Assembly (NCBI RefSeq): GCF_014217565.1
Contig: NZ_CP043661.1
Span: 186,001 to 250,000 of the forward strand
Source: Kribbella qitaiheensis
Lineage (GTDB): Bacteria; Actinomycetota; Actinomycetes; Propionibacteriales; Kribbellaceae
Direction: 5' to 3'
DNA length: 64,000 bases
Positions 44,386 through 53,223 of the stretch are shown piece by piece; positions within the stretch are counted from its first letter, which is position 1; each line of letters opens with the position of its first letter. Under the pieces are notes generated by a model. The model saw only the letters and a list, made by a program, of their open reading frames with translations. It made no database searches and was not told the DNA's origin. The translations under genes were made by a program, and so were the position numbers.

Positions 44386-44802
44386 ACCCCATTGGTACCT
44401 GGCTGACTGGATCTAAGGTGGGGAGCCCCTCACCCCCACCACCTGAACTCGTCCCAGAACCAGTTCCTGCACCACCTCAGGTGCAGCATCTGAAGGCGTC
44501 TGAGGTTGGGGTTGGCTGCTGGGGGGAGTGAGGTGGTGACGGTGGGTGGGGGGAGTGTTAAGGGGGCGTATGGAATTTCCCGGCTGTGATTGCGGAGGGA
44601 GGGACGCGGGAACCTATGGGTGGAAACTCGACGGGAGTTGTGACGGTGAGCGGGCGCTGGGGGCGTCGACAGCCGCGGATCTGTTGCTCTGCGCAAGGTG
44701 ACAGGAGCCGTGCGTGAACCTCGTCGATTTGCTCTGGCCGCACCCCCCGCGGGCATGGCACGATCGGCCGTCGGGGGAGATACGTCACCAGGGGGCAGGC
44801 GA
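44386..44802. other. 417-bp intergenic region without a recognised gene
   Basis: Divergent region between the MFS gene and the disordered-protein gene. It contains a G-rich plus strand from 44500 to 44565 and a short inverted pair CTGCACC/GGTGCAG near 44467-44484. I see no convincing small gene, riboswitch or clear promoter. Confidence 0.5.
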
Positions 44803-45867
44803 ATGGCGAAAGCCAAGCGGGCGAACCACCGGACCGGTTCGGAGCGTGTTGACGAACCGGGTTGGGAGGCTGCGGCCGTCACCGGGAGTACTGTCCCGGA
44901 CGCTAACGGGTACACCGGGCAGAACGGTCATGGTGGCAACGGTCAGGGCAGTGACGGGCAGGGCAGCAATGGGCAGGGCAGCAATGGGCAGGGCGGCAGC
45001 GGTCAGGCCGCGGAGGGTTCGCAGGGCGCTCGGCAGCAGCACGGCTCGCAGAACGGTCAGCAGCCGCAGAACGGTCAGCAGCCGCAGAACGGTCGCCAGC
45101 CGCTGAACCAGCAGGCCCAGGGCCGGCAGGCGCCGGGCGAGCAGGCGCAGGGCCAGGGTCGACAGGGCCAGCGGCCTCAAGACCAGCAGCCCCAGAACCA
45201 GCAGCAAGGCCAGAACGGACATGGCCAGAATCGGCCAGGCCAGAGCGGGCCAGGCCAGAGCGGACCGGGCCAGAGCGGGCCGGGCCAGAGCGGGCCGCGG
45301 GGGCCGGGGGCTCCGTCCACGCAGGTTTGGCGGACTGTGCAGGCGCCGCAGAACGGGCAGCCCGCGGCGACCGGGCCGGAGCGGGTCGGCGATCTGGATA
45401 CGCCGGTGAAGGTGGATGAGATCGCCGTCGCGGCGATGGCGCTGTCCCAGAATCTGCAGGCCGCGGCCCGGGGTATGCCGGAGTCCGTTGCCTCGCGTCA
45501 GTTCCGGCGCGATCTCGACGAGGCCGCCGACACCTTCCGGGAGGCGGCGAACGAGCTGGAGATGACGGCCGGCAACCTGATCCGCCTTGCCGCGAACGAA
45601 GGTCAGAGCTGCGGCGTCACCTGGGGTGACTGCCCGGACCACGGCCTCACCTTGATGAACGTTGGTGACGTGGTCACCTGTCACGTCCTCGGCTGCCACC
45701 GCGAGTACGAGGGCGTGATCGAGCGCTGCACGCAGCCTGTCGCCTACCGGGTCGTGGACGCCGCAGGGCCGGCGTTGATGACGTGCGCCGGGCACGCGAT
45801 CGCCTGCCGCCTGCACCTCGACGGCGCCGTCATCACCCTCGCCACCGACAGCCTCGAACTGCTCTGA
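44803..45867 (+). CDS. Q/G/N-rich disordered protein with Cys-rich C-terminal domain
   Basis: A 354-residue protein from ATG 44803. Residues ~35-190 are intrinsically disordered and built of short repeats: GQGSNGQGSNGQGG, QQPQNGQQPQNG and four copies of GQSGP. The C-terminal part (~200-354) looks folded: a helical segment (VDEIAVAAMALSQNLQ, FRRDLDEAADTFREAANELEM) followed by seven Cys (270, 277, 293, 298, 309, 328, 335) in SCGVTWGDCPDHG, VTCHVLGCHREYEG and LMTCAGHAIAC, suggesting metal binding. There is no signal peptide or membrane segment. I do not recognise a family; the function is unknown. It ends at a strong terminator. Confidence 0.75.
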   Translation: MAKAKRANHRTGSERVDEPGWEAAAVTGSTVPDANGYTGQNGHGGNGQGSDGQGSNGQGSNGQGGSGQAAEGSQGARQQHGSQNGQQPQNGQQPQNGRQPLNQQAQGRQAPGEQAQGQGRQGQRPQDQQPQNQQQGQNGHGQNRPGQSGPGQSGPGQSGPGQSGPRGPGAPSTQVWRTVQAPQNGQPAATGPERVGDLDTPVKVDEIAVAAMALSQNLQAAARGMPESVASRQFRRDLDEAADTFREAANELEMTAGNLIRLAANEGQSCGVTWGDCPDHGLTLMNVGDVVTCHVLGCHREYEGVIERCTQPVAYRVVDAAGPALMTCAGHAIACRLHLDGAVITLATDSLELL

Positions 45868-45885
45868 GCTTCAGGACATTCTGAG

Positions 45886-45913
45886 AGGTTGGTCCGCCGG
45901 AACGGACCAACCT
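45886..45913. terminator. Bidirectional hairpin terminator
   Basis: AGGTTGGTCCG (45886-45896) and CGGACCAACCT (45903-45913) form a perfect 11-bp stem with a 6-nt loop, between the convergent disordered-protein gene and the GH pseudogene. Confidence 0.9.
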
Positions 45914-45927
45914 GCGTCAGAGAGCGG

Positions 45928-46535
45928 TTACTGGATGCGGCACGAGGTCAGCTGGTCGTTCGCGTTCGGGGTGATGGTGGTGAAGTTCGGCGTGTCCGCC
46001 GTCCTGGTCCAGCTCTGTCCGGAGAAGTTGTCCTCGGCAAAGATCGTCACCGACCAGTCGGCCGGAACCCGCACCGACGGCGCCCAATTGTCCTGTACGC
46101 CGGCCGCCTGTAACTGGGCTCGAGTGTAGTTGCCTTTGGCAAGCGATTGTCCAGTCGCACCGAGGTAGTCCACGTGCTCGAAGAAGGTCACGCTGCCGGC
46201 GCCCTGGCTGGGCATCGGCTGTGTCGGCCTGGTCGCGGTGACCGCGATCTGCCCTTTGAGCATCCGGCCGCCGTCATTCGTCAGCCTCAGGTAGTAGTCG
46301 GACGAGCAAGCCGTGCCGTCCTCGTTGAGAGCGCGAATCCCTGACCCGGTGGGGATCCAGGCCGAACTCTCGGGGGTCTTGGCGATCTGGTTGCCCTCGT
46401 TGAACTCGTCGAACATCGAGATGTACATGCCCTGCACACCGACCCGGGTCTGACGGAAAGAGTGCTGCCGACGGTGGCTCCGGCGGCGGCGGTGGCCGCT
46501 GATGCGGCCAGGAAAGTGCGTCTGGTGAGTGACAT
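45928..46535 (-). pseudogene. Secreted GH71/99-like protein, catalytic core deleted
   Basis: ATG 46535 begins a clear Tat signal (MSLTRRTFLAASAATAAAGA), but after about 28 codons the frame no longer matches. In a second frame, from about 46455, the sequence is the C-terminal end of a GH71/GH99-like enzyme (RVGVQGMYISMFDEFNEGNQ, DGTACSSDYYLRLTNDGGRM). A crystallin-like binding domain (FFEHVDYLGATGQSLAKGNY, WSVTIFAEDNFSGQSW) follows and ends normally at 45928. The whole barrel (some 300 or more residues) is thus missing and the join is out of frame. Confidence 0.85.
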
Positions 46536-46749
46536 GTGCAGGCTCCTGTGGGGCGGGCAGGACTGCGGAGAGTGGCGTGAGCGTACAAACGGGTCCTTCG
46601 ACGCGCAAGACTTCGCTGCAAAACCTCGACGGAACCTTGCAAGATCATGAGCACTTGCTCTCAAGGATCGTTCCTGTACGCCGGAAAGCGCGATCTCGTC
46701 CGCTCCGGGGTGATCTGGCGTTGATCCGAAGAAACTTCCTCGCAACATC

Positions 46750-46796
46750 TTGACGTGGACCACCCCGCTACTTAGTTTGTTGGCTCAACAGACAAA
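46750..46796 (+). promoter_or_regulatory. Xylose-operon promoter with XylR-type operator
   Basis: -35 TTGACG (46750-46755), 17-bp spacer, -10 TAGTTT (46773-46778). Overlapping the -10 is an imperfect dyad at 46772-46796 with left arm TTAGTTTGTTGG and right arm CAACAGACAAA. It closely resembles the Bacillus XylR operator (TTAGTTTGTT...AACAAACTAA). The ROK gene downstream would repress this promoter. Confidence 0.8.
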
Positions 46797-46857
46797 GTCT
46801 GTGACTGGCATCACAGATGCCGTTTTCTCCTGTCGGGGGAGAAGGGGTGGGGTCCGC

Positions 46858-48138
46858 ATGACATTGACCGAGGGAAGTCGTCCGGGCCGCGGTGTGGTCG
46901 CTGCCGATCACGTCTCACTCCGGCGGAACAACCTGTCCGTGGTGCTCCGGCACGTGCGAGAGATGGGATCGCGCTCTCGCGCCCGGATCGCCGCCGACAC
47001 CGGTCTGAACAAGGCGACCGTGAGTAGCCTGGTCGCCGAACTCGTCGAACGCGGCCTCCTCCGCGAAGGTCTTGCCGAGTCCGAACGCGGTGCCCTCGGT
47101 CGTCCCGGCCAGCTGGTCGAGCTCGACGGCAGCGGGGTCTGTGGAGTCGGCGCCGAGATCAACGTCGACTACCTGGCCGTCACCGCGCTCGACCTGAGCG
47201 GCGAGACCGTGATCGAGCGCCGGTTGCCGCTGGACGTCGCGCACCTCGACCCCGGTACGACGATGGACGAGTTGGCCAAGCTGATCCTCCATGCCGTCGC
47301 GGCGGTGGATTTGCGCGGCGGACAGACGGCCGGGGTCACTTTGGCGGTGCCTGGTCTGGTGCAGAGCGCGACCGGTGCACTCAAGCTGGCGCCGAACCTG
47401 GGCTGGGCGGAGGTCCCCGTCGTCGAGGCGATGCGCGACCGGCTCGGCCATCCGGCGTACCCGCTGCGGGTCGACAACGAGGCGAACCTGGCCGCACTCG
47501 CGGCGTACGCCGAGATGCAGATCGGGCCGGAAGACAAGATCCAGGATCTGGTGTTGCTCACCGGCGCCGTCGGTGTCGGTGGCGGCATGGTCACCGGTGG
47601 ACATCTGTTGCGGGGCGGACGCGGGTTCAGCGGCGAGGTCGGGCACATGCCGGTCGCACCGGCCGGCGGGACCTGCGGCTGCGGCCGGACGGGCTGCTGG
47701 GAGACGGTCGTCGGGCTGACGGCTTTGTTGAACAAGGCAACGGATCCGGACGACCCGGTGCGGGACCCGTCGCTCGATGTGGAGCAACGACTCGCGGAGA
47801 TCACCAGTCGGGCCGACGCAGGGGACAAGCGGACGCTCAAGGCGCTGGCCGATGTCGGCAGCTGGCTCGGGATCGGTGGCGCGATCCTGGTCAACATCCT
47901 GAACCCGGACGTCCTGGTGCTCGGTGGATACTTCGCGGTCCTCGGCCCGTGGCTGAAGAATCCGCTGGAGGTGGCGATCCGGGATCGCGTGATCGCGCCC
48001 GAGGGCGGCGGCTGCCGGGTGATCCAGTCGGACCTCGGTTTCACCGCGGCGGTCCGCGGCGGCGCCCAGATCTCCCTGGACCAGGTCTTCCTGGACCCGA
48101 CCCTCGTCGGCCGCGAATCAACGGGGACAGCCCAATGA
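46858..48138 (+). CDS. xylR: ROK-family repressor (XylR-like)
   Basis: A 426-residue regulator from ATG 46858, preceded by GAAGGGG. The winged helix (RRNNLSVVLRHVREMGSRSR; RIAADTGLNKATVSSLVAEL) is followed by a ROK domain with TLAVPGLVQSATGALKLAPN, VGVGGGMVTGGHLLRGGRGF and the zinc motif CGCGRTGCWE. It is the first gene of an operon with a sugar importer and xylose isomerase, and a XylR-like operator lies in front of it, so it is probably the autoregulated xylose repressor. Confidence 0.85.
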   Translation: MTLTEGSRPGRGVVAADHVSLRRNNLSVVLRHVREMGSRSRARIAADTGLNKATVSSLVAELVERGLLREGLAESERGALGRPGQLVELDGSGVCGVGAEINVDYLAVTALDLSGETVIERRLPLDVAHLDPGTTMDELAKLILHAVAAVDLRGGQTAGVTLAVPGLVQSATGALKLAPNLGWAEVPVVEAMRDRLGHPAYPLRVDNEANLAALAAYAEMQIGPEDKIQDLVLLTGAVGVGGGMVTGGHLLRGGRGFSGEVGHMPVAPAGGTCGCGRTGCWETVVGLTALLNKATDPDDPVRDPSLDVEQRLAEITSRADAGDKRTLKALADVGSWLGIGGAILVNILNPDVLVLGGYFAVLGPWLKNPLEVAIRDRVIAPEGGGCRVIQSDLGFTAAVRGGAQISLDQVFLDPTLVGRESTGTAQ

Positions 48139-48191
48139 CAAAGGCCGGCGCGATGACGAGGGACAGCGCGACGACCGCGGTGACGCAGTGA
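48135..48191 (+). CDS. Possible 18-codon coupled mini-ORF
   Basis: ATG 48135 overlaps the xylR-like stop (ATGA) and opens MTKAGAMTRDSATTAVTQ; its stop overlaps a GTG (48188) in frame with the ATPase gene. Overlapping stop/start pairs could carry ribosomes from the repressor to the ATPase. It may also be chance; there is no separate ribosome site. Confidence 0.3.
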   Translation: MTKAGAMTRDSATTAVTQ

Positions 48192-48220
48192 CCGATCGGA
48201 GTGGGACGAGGAGTGGCGCA

Positions 48221-49750
48221 ATGGGTGGGGCGATGAGTACGGATACGACAGACGAGTTGTTGCGGATGGCGGGGATCGTCAAGGAGTTCCCCGGCGTACG
48301 GGCGCTCGATGGCGTGGATCTCGACGTACGGCGTGGGGAGGTGCATTGCCTGCTCGGCCAGAACGGCGCCGGGAAGTCGACGCTGATCCGGGTCCTGACC
48401 GGCGCGCACCAGCCCGACGCCGGCACCATCCACGTCGACGGCAACGAGGTGTCGCTGAACAGCCCGACGGACTCCATCCAGCTCGGGATCGCAGCGATCT
48501 ACCAGGAACTCGACCTGGTTCCGGATCTCACCGTCGCGGAGAACGTGTTCCTCGGCCACGAACCGGCGAGGTTCGGCCTGACCCGGCGGCACGAGACAAC
48601 GGCCAGGGCTCGCGAACTCCTCACTGGCCTCGGCCACGGCGAGATCCCACCGGGCCGCCCGGTCGGGCTCCTGAGTGCCGCCGGTCAGCAAGTCGTGAGC
48701 ATGGCAAGAGCGCTCTCCCGCGACGCCCAGCTGATCGTGATGGACGAGCCGTCGGCCGTGCTCGACTCCGAGGAGGTGGCGAACCTCTTCCGGGTGATCC
48801 GCGGCCTCACCGCCCGCGGTGTCGCGGTCATCTACATCTCGCACCGGCTCGAGGAGATCCGCGCGATCGGCGACCGGGTGACCGTGCTGAAGGACGGCGC
48901 GACCGTCGCGACCGGCCTCGACGCGCGCGAGACCCCGACCGCCGAACTGATCCGGCTGATGACCGGCCGCTCGATCGAGTACGTCTTCCCGCCCCGCGTC
49001 GAGATCCCCAGCACCGCACCCGTGGTCCTCGAGGTGGAGAACCTGTCCCGCCCCGGAGAGTTCGCGGAGATCGCTGTCTCGGTGCGAGCGGGGGAGATCC
49101 TCGGACTCGCAGGCCTGGTCGGCTCGGGCCGGTCCGAAGTACTGGAGACCGTGTACGGCGCGCGCCGGGCGGCGACCGGCGTCGTACGGGTCGACGGCAA
49201 AGAGCTCAGGCCGGGTCGCGTGCAGAGCGCAGTACGGGCTGGGGTCGGGTTGGCGCCGGAGGAGCGGAAGAGCCAGGCGTTGCTGCTCGACGAGGCGGTC
49301 TACAAGAACATCACCGTCTCCACGCTCGGCCGGTTCGCCAGCATGGGCTTCCTGAACAGTAGGGCCGAGCGCGAAGCCGCTGAGGAGCTGACCAGGGCAC
49401 TCGACGTACGACCGGCCGGGGTGGACCATCCAGTCCGCAACCTGTCCGGCGGCAATCAGCAGAAGGTCGTCCTGGCCCGCTGGTTGCTACGCGATTGTCG
49501 CGTGCTGCTGCTCGACGAACCGACCCGGGGAGTCGACGTGGGAGCGCGATCCGAGATCTACGCGCTCGTACGCAAGCTGGCCGCCAACGGGGTAGCGATC
49601 GTGCTGGTCTCCAGCGAGGTCGAAGAGGTGCTCGGTCTGGCGGACCGGGTCGTGGTGATGCGGGAGGGGCGGGCCGTCCACAGCGGACCCGCGCAGGAAA
49701 TCGACGAGCACCGGGTCCTGGATCTGGTGATGGAAGGAAGTGCCGTGTGA
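48221..49750 (+). CDS. CUT2 sugar ABC importer ATPase (XylG/RbsA-like, two ABC domains)
   Basis: A 509-residue double ATPase. The first domain has Walker A GQNGAGKSTL and Walker B LIVMDEPSAVLD. Its signature region is LLSAAGQQVVSMARALS. The second domain carries the degenerate Walker A typical of CUT2 proteins (GLVGSGRSE), signature NLSGGNQQKVVLARWLL and LLLDEPTRGVDVG. GAGGAG (48208) suits ATG 48221; GTG 48188 and ATG 48233 are alternatives. It energises import by the permease encoded next (TGATG overlap). Confidence 0.92.
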   Translation: MGGAMSTDTTDELLRMAGIVKEFPGVRALDGVDLDVRRGEVHCLLGQNGAGKSTLIRVLTGAHQPDAGTIHVDGNEVSLNSPTDSIQLGIAAIYQELDLVPDLTVAENVFLGHEPARFGLTRRHETTARARELLTGLGHGEIPPGRPVGLLSAAGQQVVSMARALSRDAQLIVMDEPSAVLDSEEVANLFRVIRGLTARGVAVIYISHRLEEIRAIGDRVTVLKDGATVATGLDARETPTAELIRLMTGRSIEYVFPPRVEIPSTAPVVLEVENLSRPGEFAEIAVSVRAGEILGLAGLVGSGRSEVLETVYGARRAATGVVRVDGKELRPGRVQSAVRAGVGLAPEERKSQALLLDEAVYKNITVSTLGRFASMGFLNSRAEREAAEELTRALDVRPAGVDHPVRNLSGGNQQKVVLARWLLRDCRVLLLDEPTRGVDVGARSEIYALVRKLAANGVAIVLVSSEVEEVLGLADRVVVMREGRAVHSGPAQEIDEHRVLDLVMEGSAV

Positions 49751-50844
49751 TGAGTGAGGAAGTCGCACGACCCCCGGTGACGGACCAGCCGGACCAGCCG
49801 GACCAGCCGGCGGACCGGACAGCATCGACGCAGGCGACTGTGACGCAGGCGCCCGGGACGACCGTCAACCGCGGCGCGGGCATGGCGGGCAGTCTGTTGA
49901 GAGGTGGAGTCGGCCGGAACCTCGGCCTGGTGATCGCCCTCGTGGTGCTCTGTATCGTCGGCGTCGCGACCGGTGGGGACCGGTTCGCCAGTGGGGCCAA
50001 TGTGCTCACCATCCTGCGCCTGGCCGCCGTCATCGGCGTGGTCAGCATCGGGATGACGTTCGTGATCACCGGCGGCGGGATCGACCTGTCGGTCGGTGCG
50101 ATGGTCGCACTCGCCTCCGTCTGGGCGACCACGCTGGCCACCCAGCAACTGGGTGCCGACTACGGCTGGATCTTCATGGTCAGTACCGCGCTGCTGGTCG
50201 GCGCGGCCTGCGGTCTGGTCAACGGGTTACTGGTTGCCTACGGCAAGATAGTCCCGTTCATCGCGACCCTGGCGATGCTGGCCGGAGCGCGCGGACTGGC
50301 GGAGATCATCTCCGACCGGAAGACCCAGATCATCACGGTCAACCCGTTCGTCGACTTCTTCGGCGGATCGCTGATCGGCGTACCGGTGCTGGTCTGGATG
50401 TTCCTCCTGGTCGCCGCGGCCGGCTGGGTGCTGCTCAACCGGACCACCTTCGGCCGCCGGACGTTCGCCGTCGGCGGCAACGCCGAGGCGGCCCGGCTTG
50501 CCGGCATCAAGGTGCAGCGTCACACTGTCGCGCTCTACGTCCTGGCCGGGCTGTGCTGCGGGATCGCCGCGGTGATGCTGATGGCCCGTACGACGACCGG
50601 CAGCGCCACCCACGGACAGCTGTACGAGCTGGACGCGATCGCGGCGGTGGTGATCGGCGGCACCTTGCTGTCCGGCGGCCGCGGCACGATCGTCGGCACC
50701 GTGATCGGCGTACTGATCTTCACCACCTTGAACAACGTCTTCACCCTGAACAACCTGAGCATCTCCGCCCAGTCGGTGGCGAAGGGCCTGATTATCGTGA
50801 TCGCGGTCCTCCTCCAGCAACGCCTGGCCGCCCGAGCCACCTGA
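49750..50844 (+). CDS. CUT2 sugar ABC importer permease (XylH/RbsC-like)
   Basis: A 364-residue permease with a Pro/Gln/Thr-rich cytoplasmic N-terminus (~45 residues, including repeated DQP) and 8-10 helices. Family motifs: VSIGMTFVITGGGIDLSVGA, VPFIATLAMLAGARG, NRTTFGRRTFAVGGN, and the conserved AAVVIGGTLLSGGRGTIVG. Its start overlaps the ATPase stop by one base. The DQPDQPDQP stretch is encoded by 9-bp repeats near 49780-49810. Confidence 0.93.
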   Translation: MSEEVARPPVTDQPDQPDQPADRTASTQATVTQAPGTTVNRGAGMAGSLLRGGVGRNLGLVIALVVLCIVGVATGGDRFASGANVLTILRLAAVIGVVSIGMTFVITGGGIDLSVGAMVALASVWATTLATQQLGADYGWIFMVSTALLVGAACGLVNGLLVAYGKIVPFIATLAMLAGARGLAEIISDRKTQIITVNPFVDFFGGSLIGVPVLVWMFLLVAAAGWVLLNRTTFGRRTFAVGGNAEAARLAGIKVQRHTVALYVLAGLCCGIAAVMLMARTTTGSATHGQLYELDAIAAVVIGGTLLSGGRGTIVGTVIGVLIFTTLNNVFTLNNLSISAQSVAKGLIIVIAVLLQQRLAARAT

Positions 50845-50940
50845 CCGGGGTGGTGGGGTGGGGGTCAGTAAGTGCGCCGCGCCCTAGGTCTGAGCAGTCG
50901 CAAGAACCCCTGTAGGTAAAGCATCTCTTTGGAGGACAAG

Positions 50941-51987
50941 ATGTCCGCACGTCCCGCCCGACTACTGATCACCGCCGGCCTGGCCGGCCTGAGTTCGATG
51001 GCGCTGATCGCCTGTACCAGCAACACCCCCGAGGCCGAGAAGTCGACCGACACCGGGTCGAAGGCCGCCGCGGTGGCCAACGACGCGCCCGGCAAGAAGG
51101 TCAAGATCGGGTTCTCCGCTCCGGCGGCCGACCACGGCTGGATGGGTGCGATCACCAAGGCGACGAAGGCCGAGGCGGCCAAGTACCCCGACGTCGAGCT
51201 GGTCGTTGCCGAGGGCACCAACGACGTCAACCTGCAGATCAGCCAGGTGGAGACGTTCATCAACCAGAAGGTGGACGCGATCGTGCTGCTGCCCTTCGAC
51301 GGCGCGGCGCTGACCGCGGTGGCGACGAAAGCGATGCAGGCCGGCATCACGGTGATCAACGTCGACCGCGAGTTCGACAACTCGTTCGCCGCCCGGACCA
51401 CCGTCCTCGGCGACAACCACGGCATGGGCGTCTCCGCCGGCACCTACGTCTGCGAGCAGCTAAAGGGCAAGAAGGACGCGGTGATCGCCGAGATCGCCGG
51501 GATCGACTCGCTGCCGCTCACCCAGGCCCGCAGTACCGGGTTCAAGGAGGCGCTGGCCGACTGTGGGCTGAAGGTCAGCAACCGGGTCGCGGCCGAGTTC
51601 ACTGTCGAGTCCGGCGAGAAGGCGGCGGCGAACCTGCTGCAGGCCGCTCCGAAGATCGACGCGATCTGGAACCACGACGACGACCAGGGTGTCGGCGTGA
51701 TGGCCGCGATCAAGAACTCCGGTCGCAAGGAGTTCTTCGTCGTCGGTGGCGCCGGTTCGGCGAACGTGATGCGCGACATCAAGGCCGGCAACACGCTCAT
51801 GCGCGCCACCGTCATCTACCCGTCGACGCAAGGCGCTGACGGTGTCCGACTGGCTCGGCTGCTGGTCCAGAAGAAGGCCCTCGGCGACCTGGTGGAGGTC
51901 GAGGTCCCGCGTCAGGTCCAGCTGTACGCACCCGTCGTCACCAAGGACAACGTCGACCAGTACCTGCCGACTGCATTTGAAAGCTGA
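50941..51987 (+). CDS. CUT2 periplasmic-type sugar-binding lipoprotein
   Basis: A 348-residue family 1 (RbsB/XylF-like) binding protein. ATG 50941 follows TTTGGAGG; the signal peptide ends in lipobox ALIAC at Cys ~25. Family features: KIGFSAPAADHGWMGAITKA, VDAIVLLPFDGAALTAVATK, VINVDREF, AIWNHDDDQGVGVM. It should bind xylose or a related pentose, judging by neighbours. Its last codons use unusually A/T-ending triplets, and a synonymous copy of them follows downstream (see the repeat at 51955-52042). Confidence 0.92.
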   Translation: MSARPARLLITAGLAGLSSMALIACTSNTPEAEKSTDTGSKAAAVANDAPGKKVKIGFSAPAADHGWMGAITKATKAEAAKYPDVELVVAEGTNDVNLQISQVETFINQKVDAIVLLPFDGAALTAVATKAMQAGITVINVDREFDNSFAARTTVLGDNHGMGVSAGTYVCEQLKGKKDAVIAEIAGIDSLPLTQARSTGFKEALADCGLKVSNRVAAEFTVESGEKAAANLLQAAPKIDAIWNHDDDQGVGVMAAIKNSGRKEFFVVGGAGSANVMRDIKAGNTLMRATVIYPSTQGADGVRLARLLVQKKALGDLVEVEVPRQVQLYAPVVTKDNVDQYLPTAFES

Positions 51988-52042
51988 AGGGAAGGAAGGC
52001 GCTGGGAGAGACCAGTACCTGCCGACCGCCTTCGAGAGCTGA
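51955..52042 (+). repeat. Duplicated gene end (last 10 codons plus stop, twice)
   Basis: 51955-51987 and 52010-52042 both encode DQYLPTAFES and a stop. They differ at four positions, all synonymous third bases (ACT/ACC, GCA/GCC, TTT/TTC, GAA/GAG). The 22 bp between them are purine-rich (GAAGGAAGG). The downstream copy is not translated in frame with anything, yet has the usual G/C-ending codons. Confidence 0.92.
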
Positions 52043-52059
52043 CAAGGAGAACTACCGGT

Positions 52060-53223
52060 ATGACGAACCTGGGCATCGGCCTGATCGGGTACGCCTTCAT
52101 GGGCGCCGCCCACTCGCAGGCCTGGCGGAACGCGCCGCGTTTCTTCGACCTGCCGCTGCACCCCGACCTGAACGTCCTGTGCGGTCGTAACGCGGAAGCG
52201 GTGCAAGCCGCCGCGACCAAGCTCGGCTGGACCGAGACGGAGACCGACTGGCGCAAGTTGCTCGGCCGCGACGACATCCAGCTGGTCGACGTCTGTACGC
52301 CGGGGGACAGCCACGCCGAGATCGCGATCGCCGCGCTCGAGGCCGGGAAGCACGTCCTCTGCGAGAAGCCGCTCGCCAACACGGTCGCCGAGGCCGAGGC
52401 GATGGCGGCCGCGGCGGCGAGGGCGTCCGCGCGGGGGATCAGGTCGATGGTCGGGTTCACCTACCGGCGCGTGCCCGCGATCGGGCTGGCCCGGAAGCTG
52501 GTTGCCGAGGGCAAGATCGGCACCATCCGGCACGTGCGCGCGCAGTACCTGCAGGACTGGATCGCCGATCCCGAGGCGCCGTTGTCCTGGCGACTGGACA
52601 AGGAGAAGGCCGGTTCGGGCGCGCTCGGCGACATCGGCGCGCACATCGTCGACCTGACGCAGTACATCACCGGCGACCGGATCACCGAGGTGAGCGGTCA
52701 GCTGGAGACCTTCGTGAAGGAACGTCCGGTCGCCGCGGAACACAGCGGCCTGGCCGGTACTGCGGGCGCCGAGCGCGGCCCGGTCACCGTCGACGACGCC
52801 GCGATCTTCCTGGCCCGGTTCGGCGAAGGGGCGCTCGGTGTCTTCGAGGCGACCCGCTTCGCGACCGGCCGGAAGAACGCGATCCGGATCGAGATCAACG
52901 GCAGTAGGGGCAGTCTGGCCTTCGATTTCGAGGACATGAACCTGCTGCACTACTACGACGCGACGGAGCCGGCCGATACAGCCGGCTTCCGCCGGATCCT
53001 CGCGACCGAGCCGGTCCACCCGTACGTCGCGGCCTGGTGGCCGCCCGGGCACCTGCTCGGGTACGAACACGGCTTCACCCATCAAGTGGTCGATCTGATC
53101 ACCGCGATCGCCGAAGGTACCGACCCGTCCCCGTCGTTCGCCGACGGGCTGCAGGTGCAACGGGTGCTGGCGGCGGTCGAGGACAGCTCGGCCTCCCGAC
53201 AATGGCAGGAGATTCCTGGATGA
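52060..53223 (+). CDS. Gfo/Idh/MocA-family sugar dehydrogenase
   Basis: A 387-residue NAD(P)-dependent oxidoreductase. Rossmann start [19 protein letters not shown], substrate-site motif [14 protein letters not shown] (Lys of the EKP motif), and the C-terminal domain with [19 protein letters not shown] and its catalytic-type His. It oxidises a sugar or inositol-like hydroxyl; the exact substrate is not deducible. It ends in ATGA overlap with the xylose isomerase start, so both are made together. AAGGAG precedes ATG 52060. Confidence 0.92.
   Translation: MTNLGIGLIGYAFMGAAHSQAWRNAPRFFDLPLHPDLNVLCGRNAEAVQAAATKLGWTETETDWRKLLGRDDIQLVDVCTPGDSHAEIAIAALEAGKHVLCEKPLANTVAEAEAMAAAAARASARGIRSMVGFTYRRVPAIGLARKLVAEGKIGTIRHVRAQYLQDWIADPEAPLSWRLDKEKAGSGALGDIGAHIVDLTQYITGDRITEVSGQLETFVKERPVAAEHSGLAGTAGAERGPVTVDDAAIFLARFGEGALGVFEATRFATGRKNAIRIEINGSRGSLAFDFEDMNLLHYYDATEPADTAGFRRILATEPVHPYVAAWWPPGHLLGYEHGFTHQVVDLITAIAEGTDPSPSFADGLQVQRVLAAVEDSSASRQWQEIPG

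Noticed and set aside
44500..44802. Riboswitch upstream of the disordered-protein gene
   Set aside because: G-rich runs suggested a structured leader, but no known riboswitch core or consistent stems could be traced.
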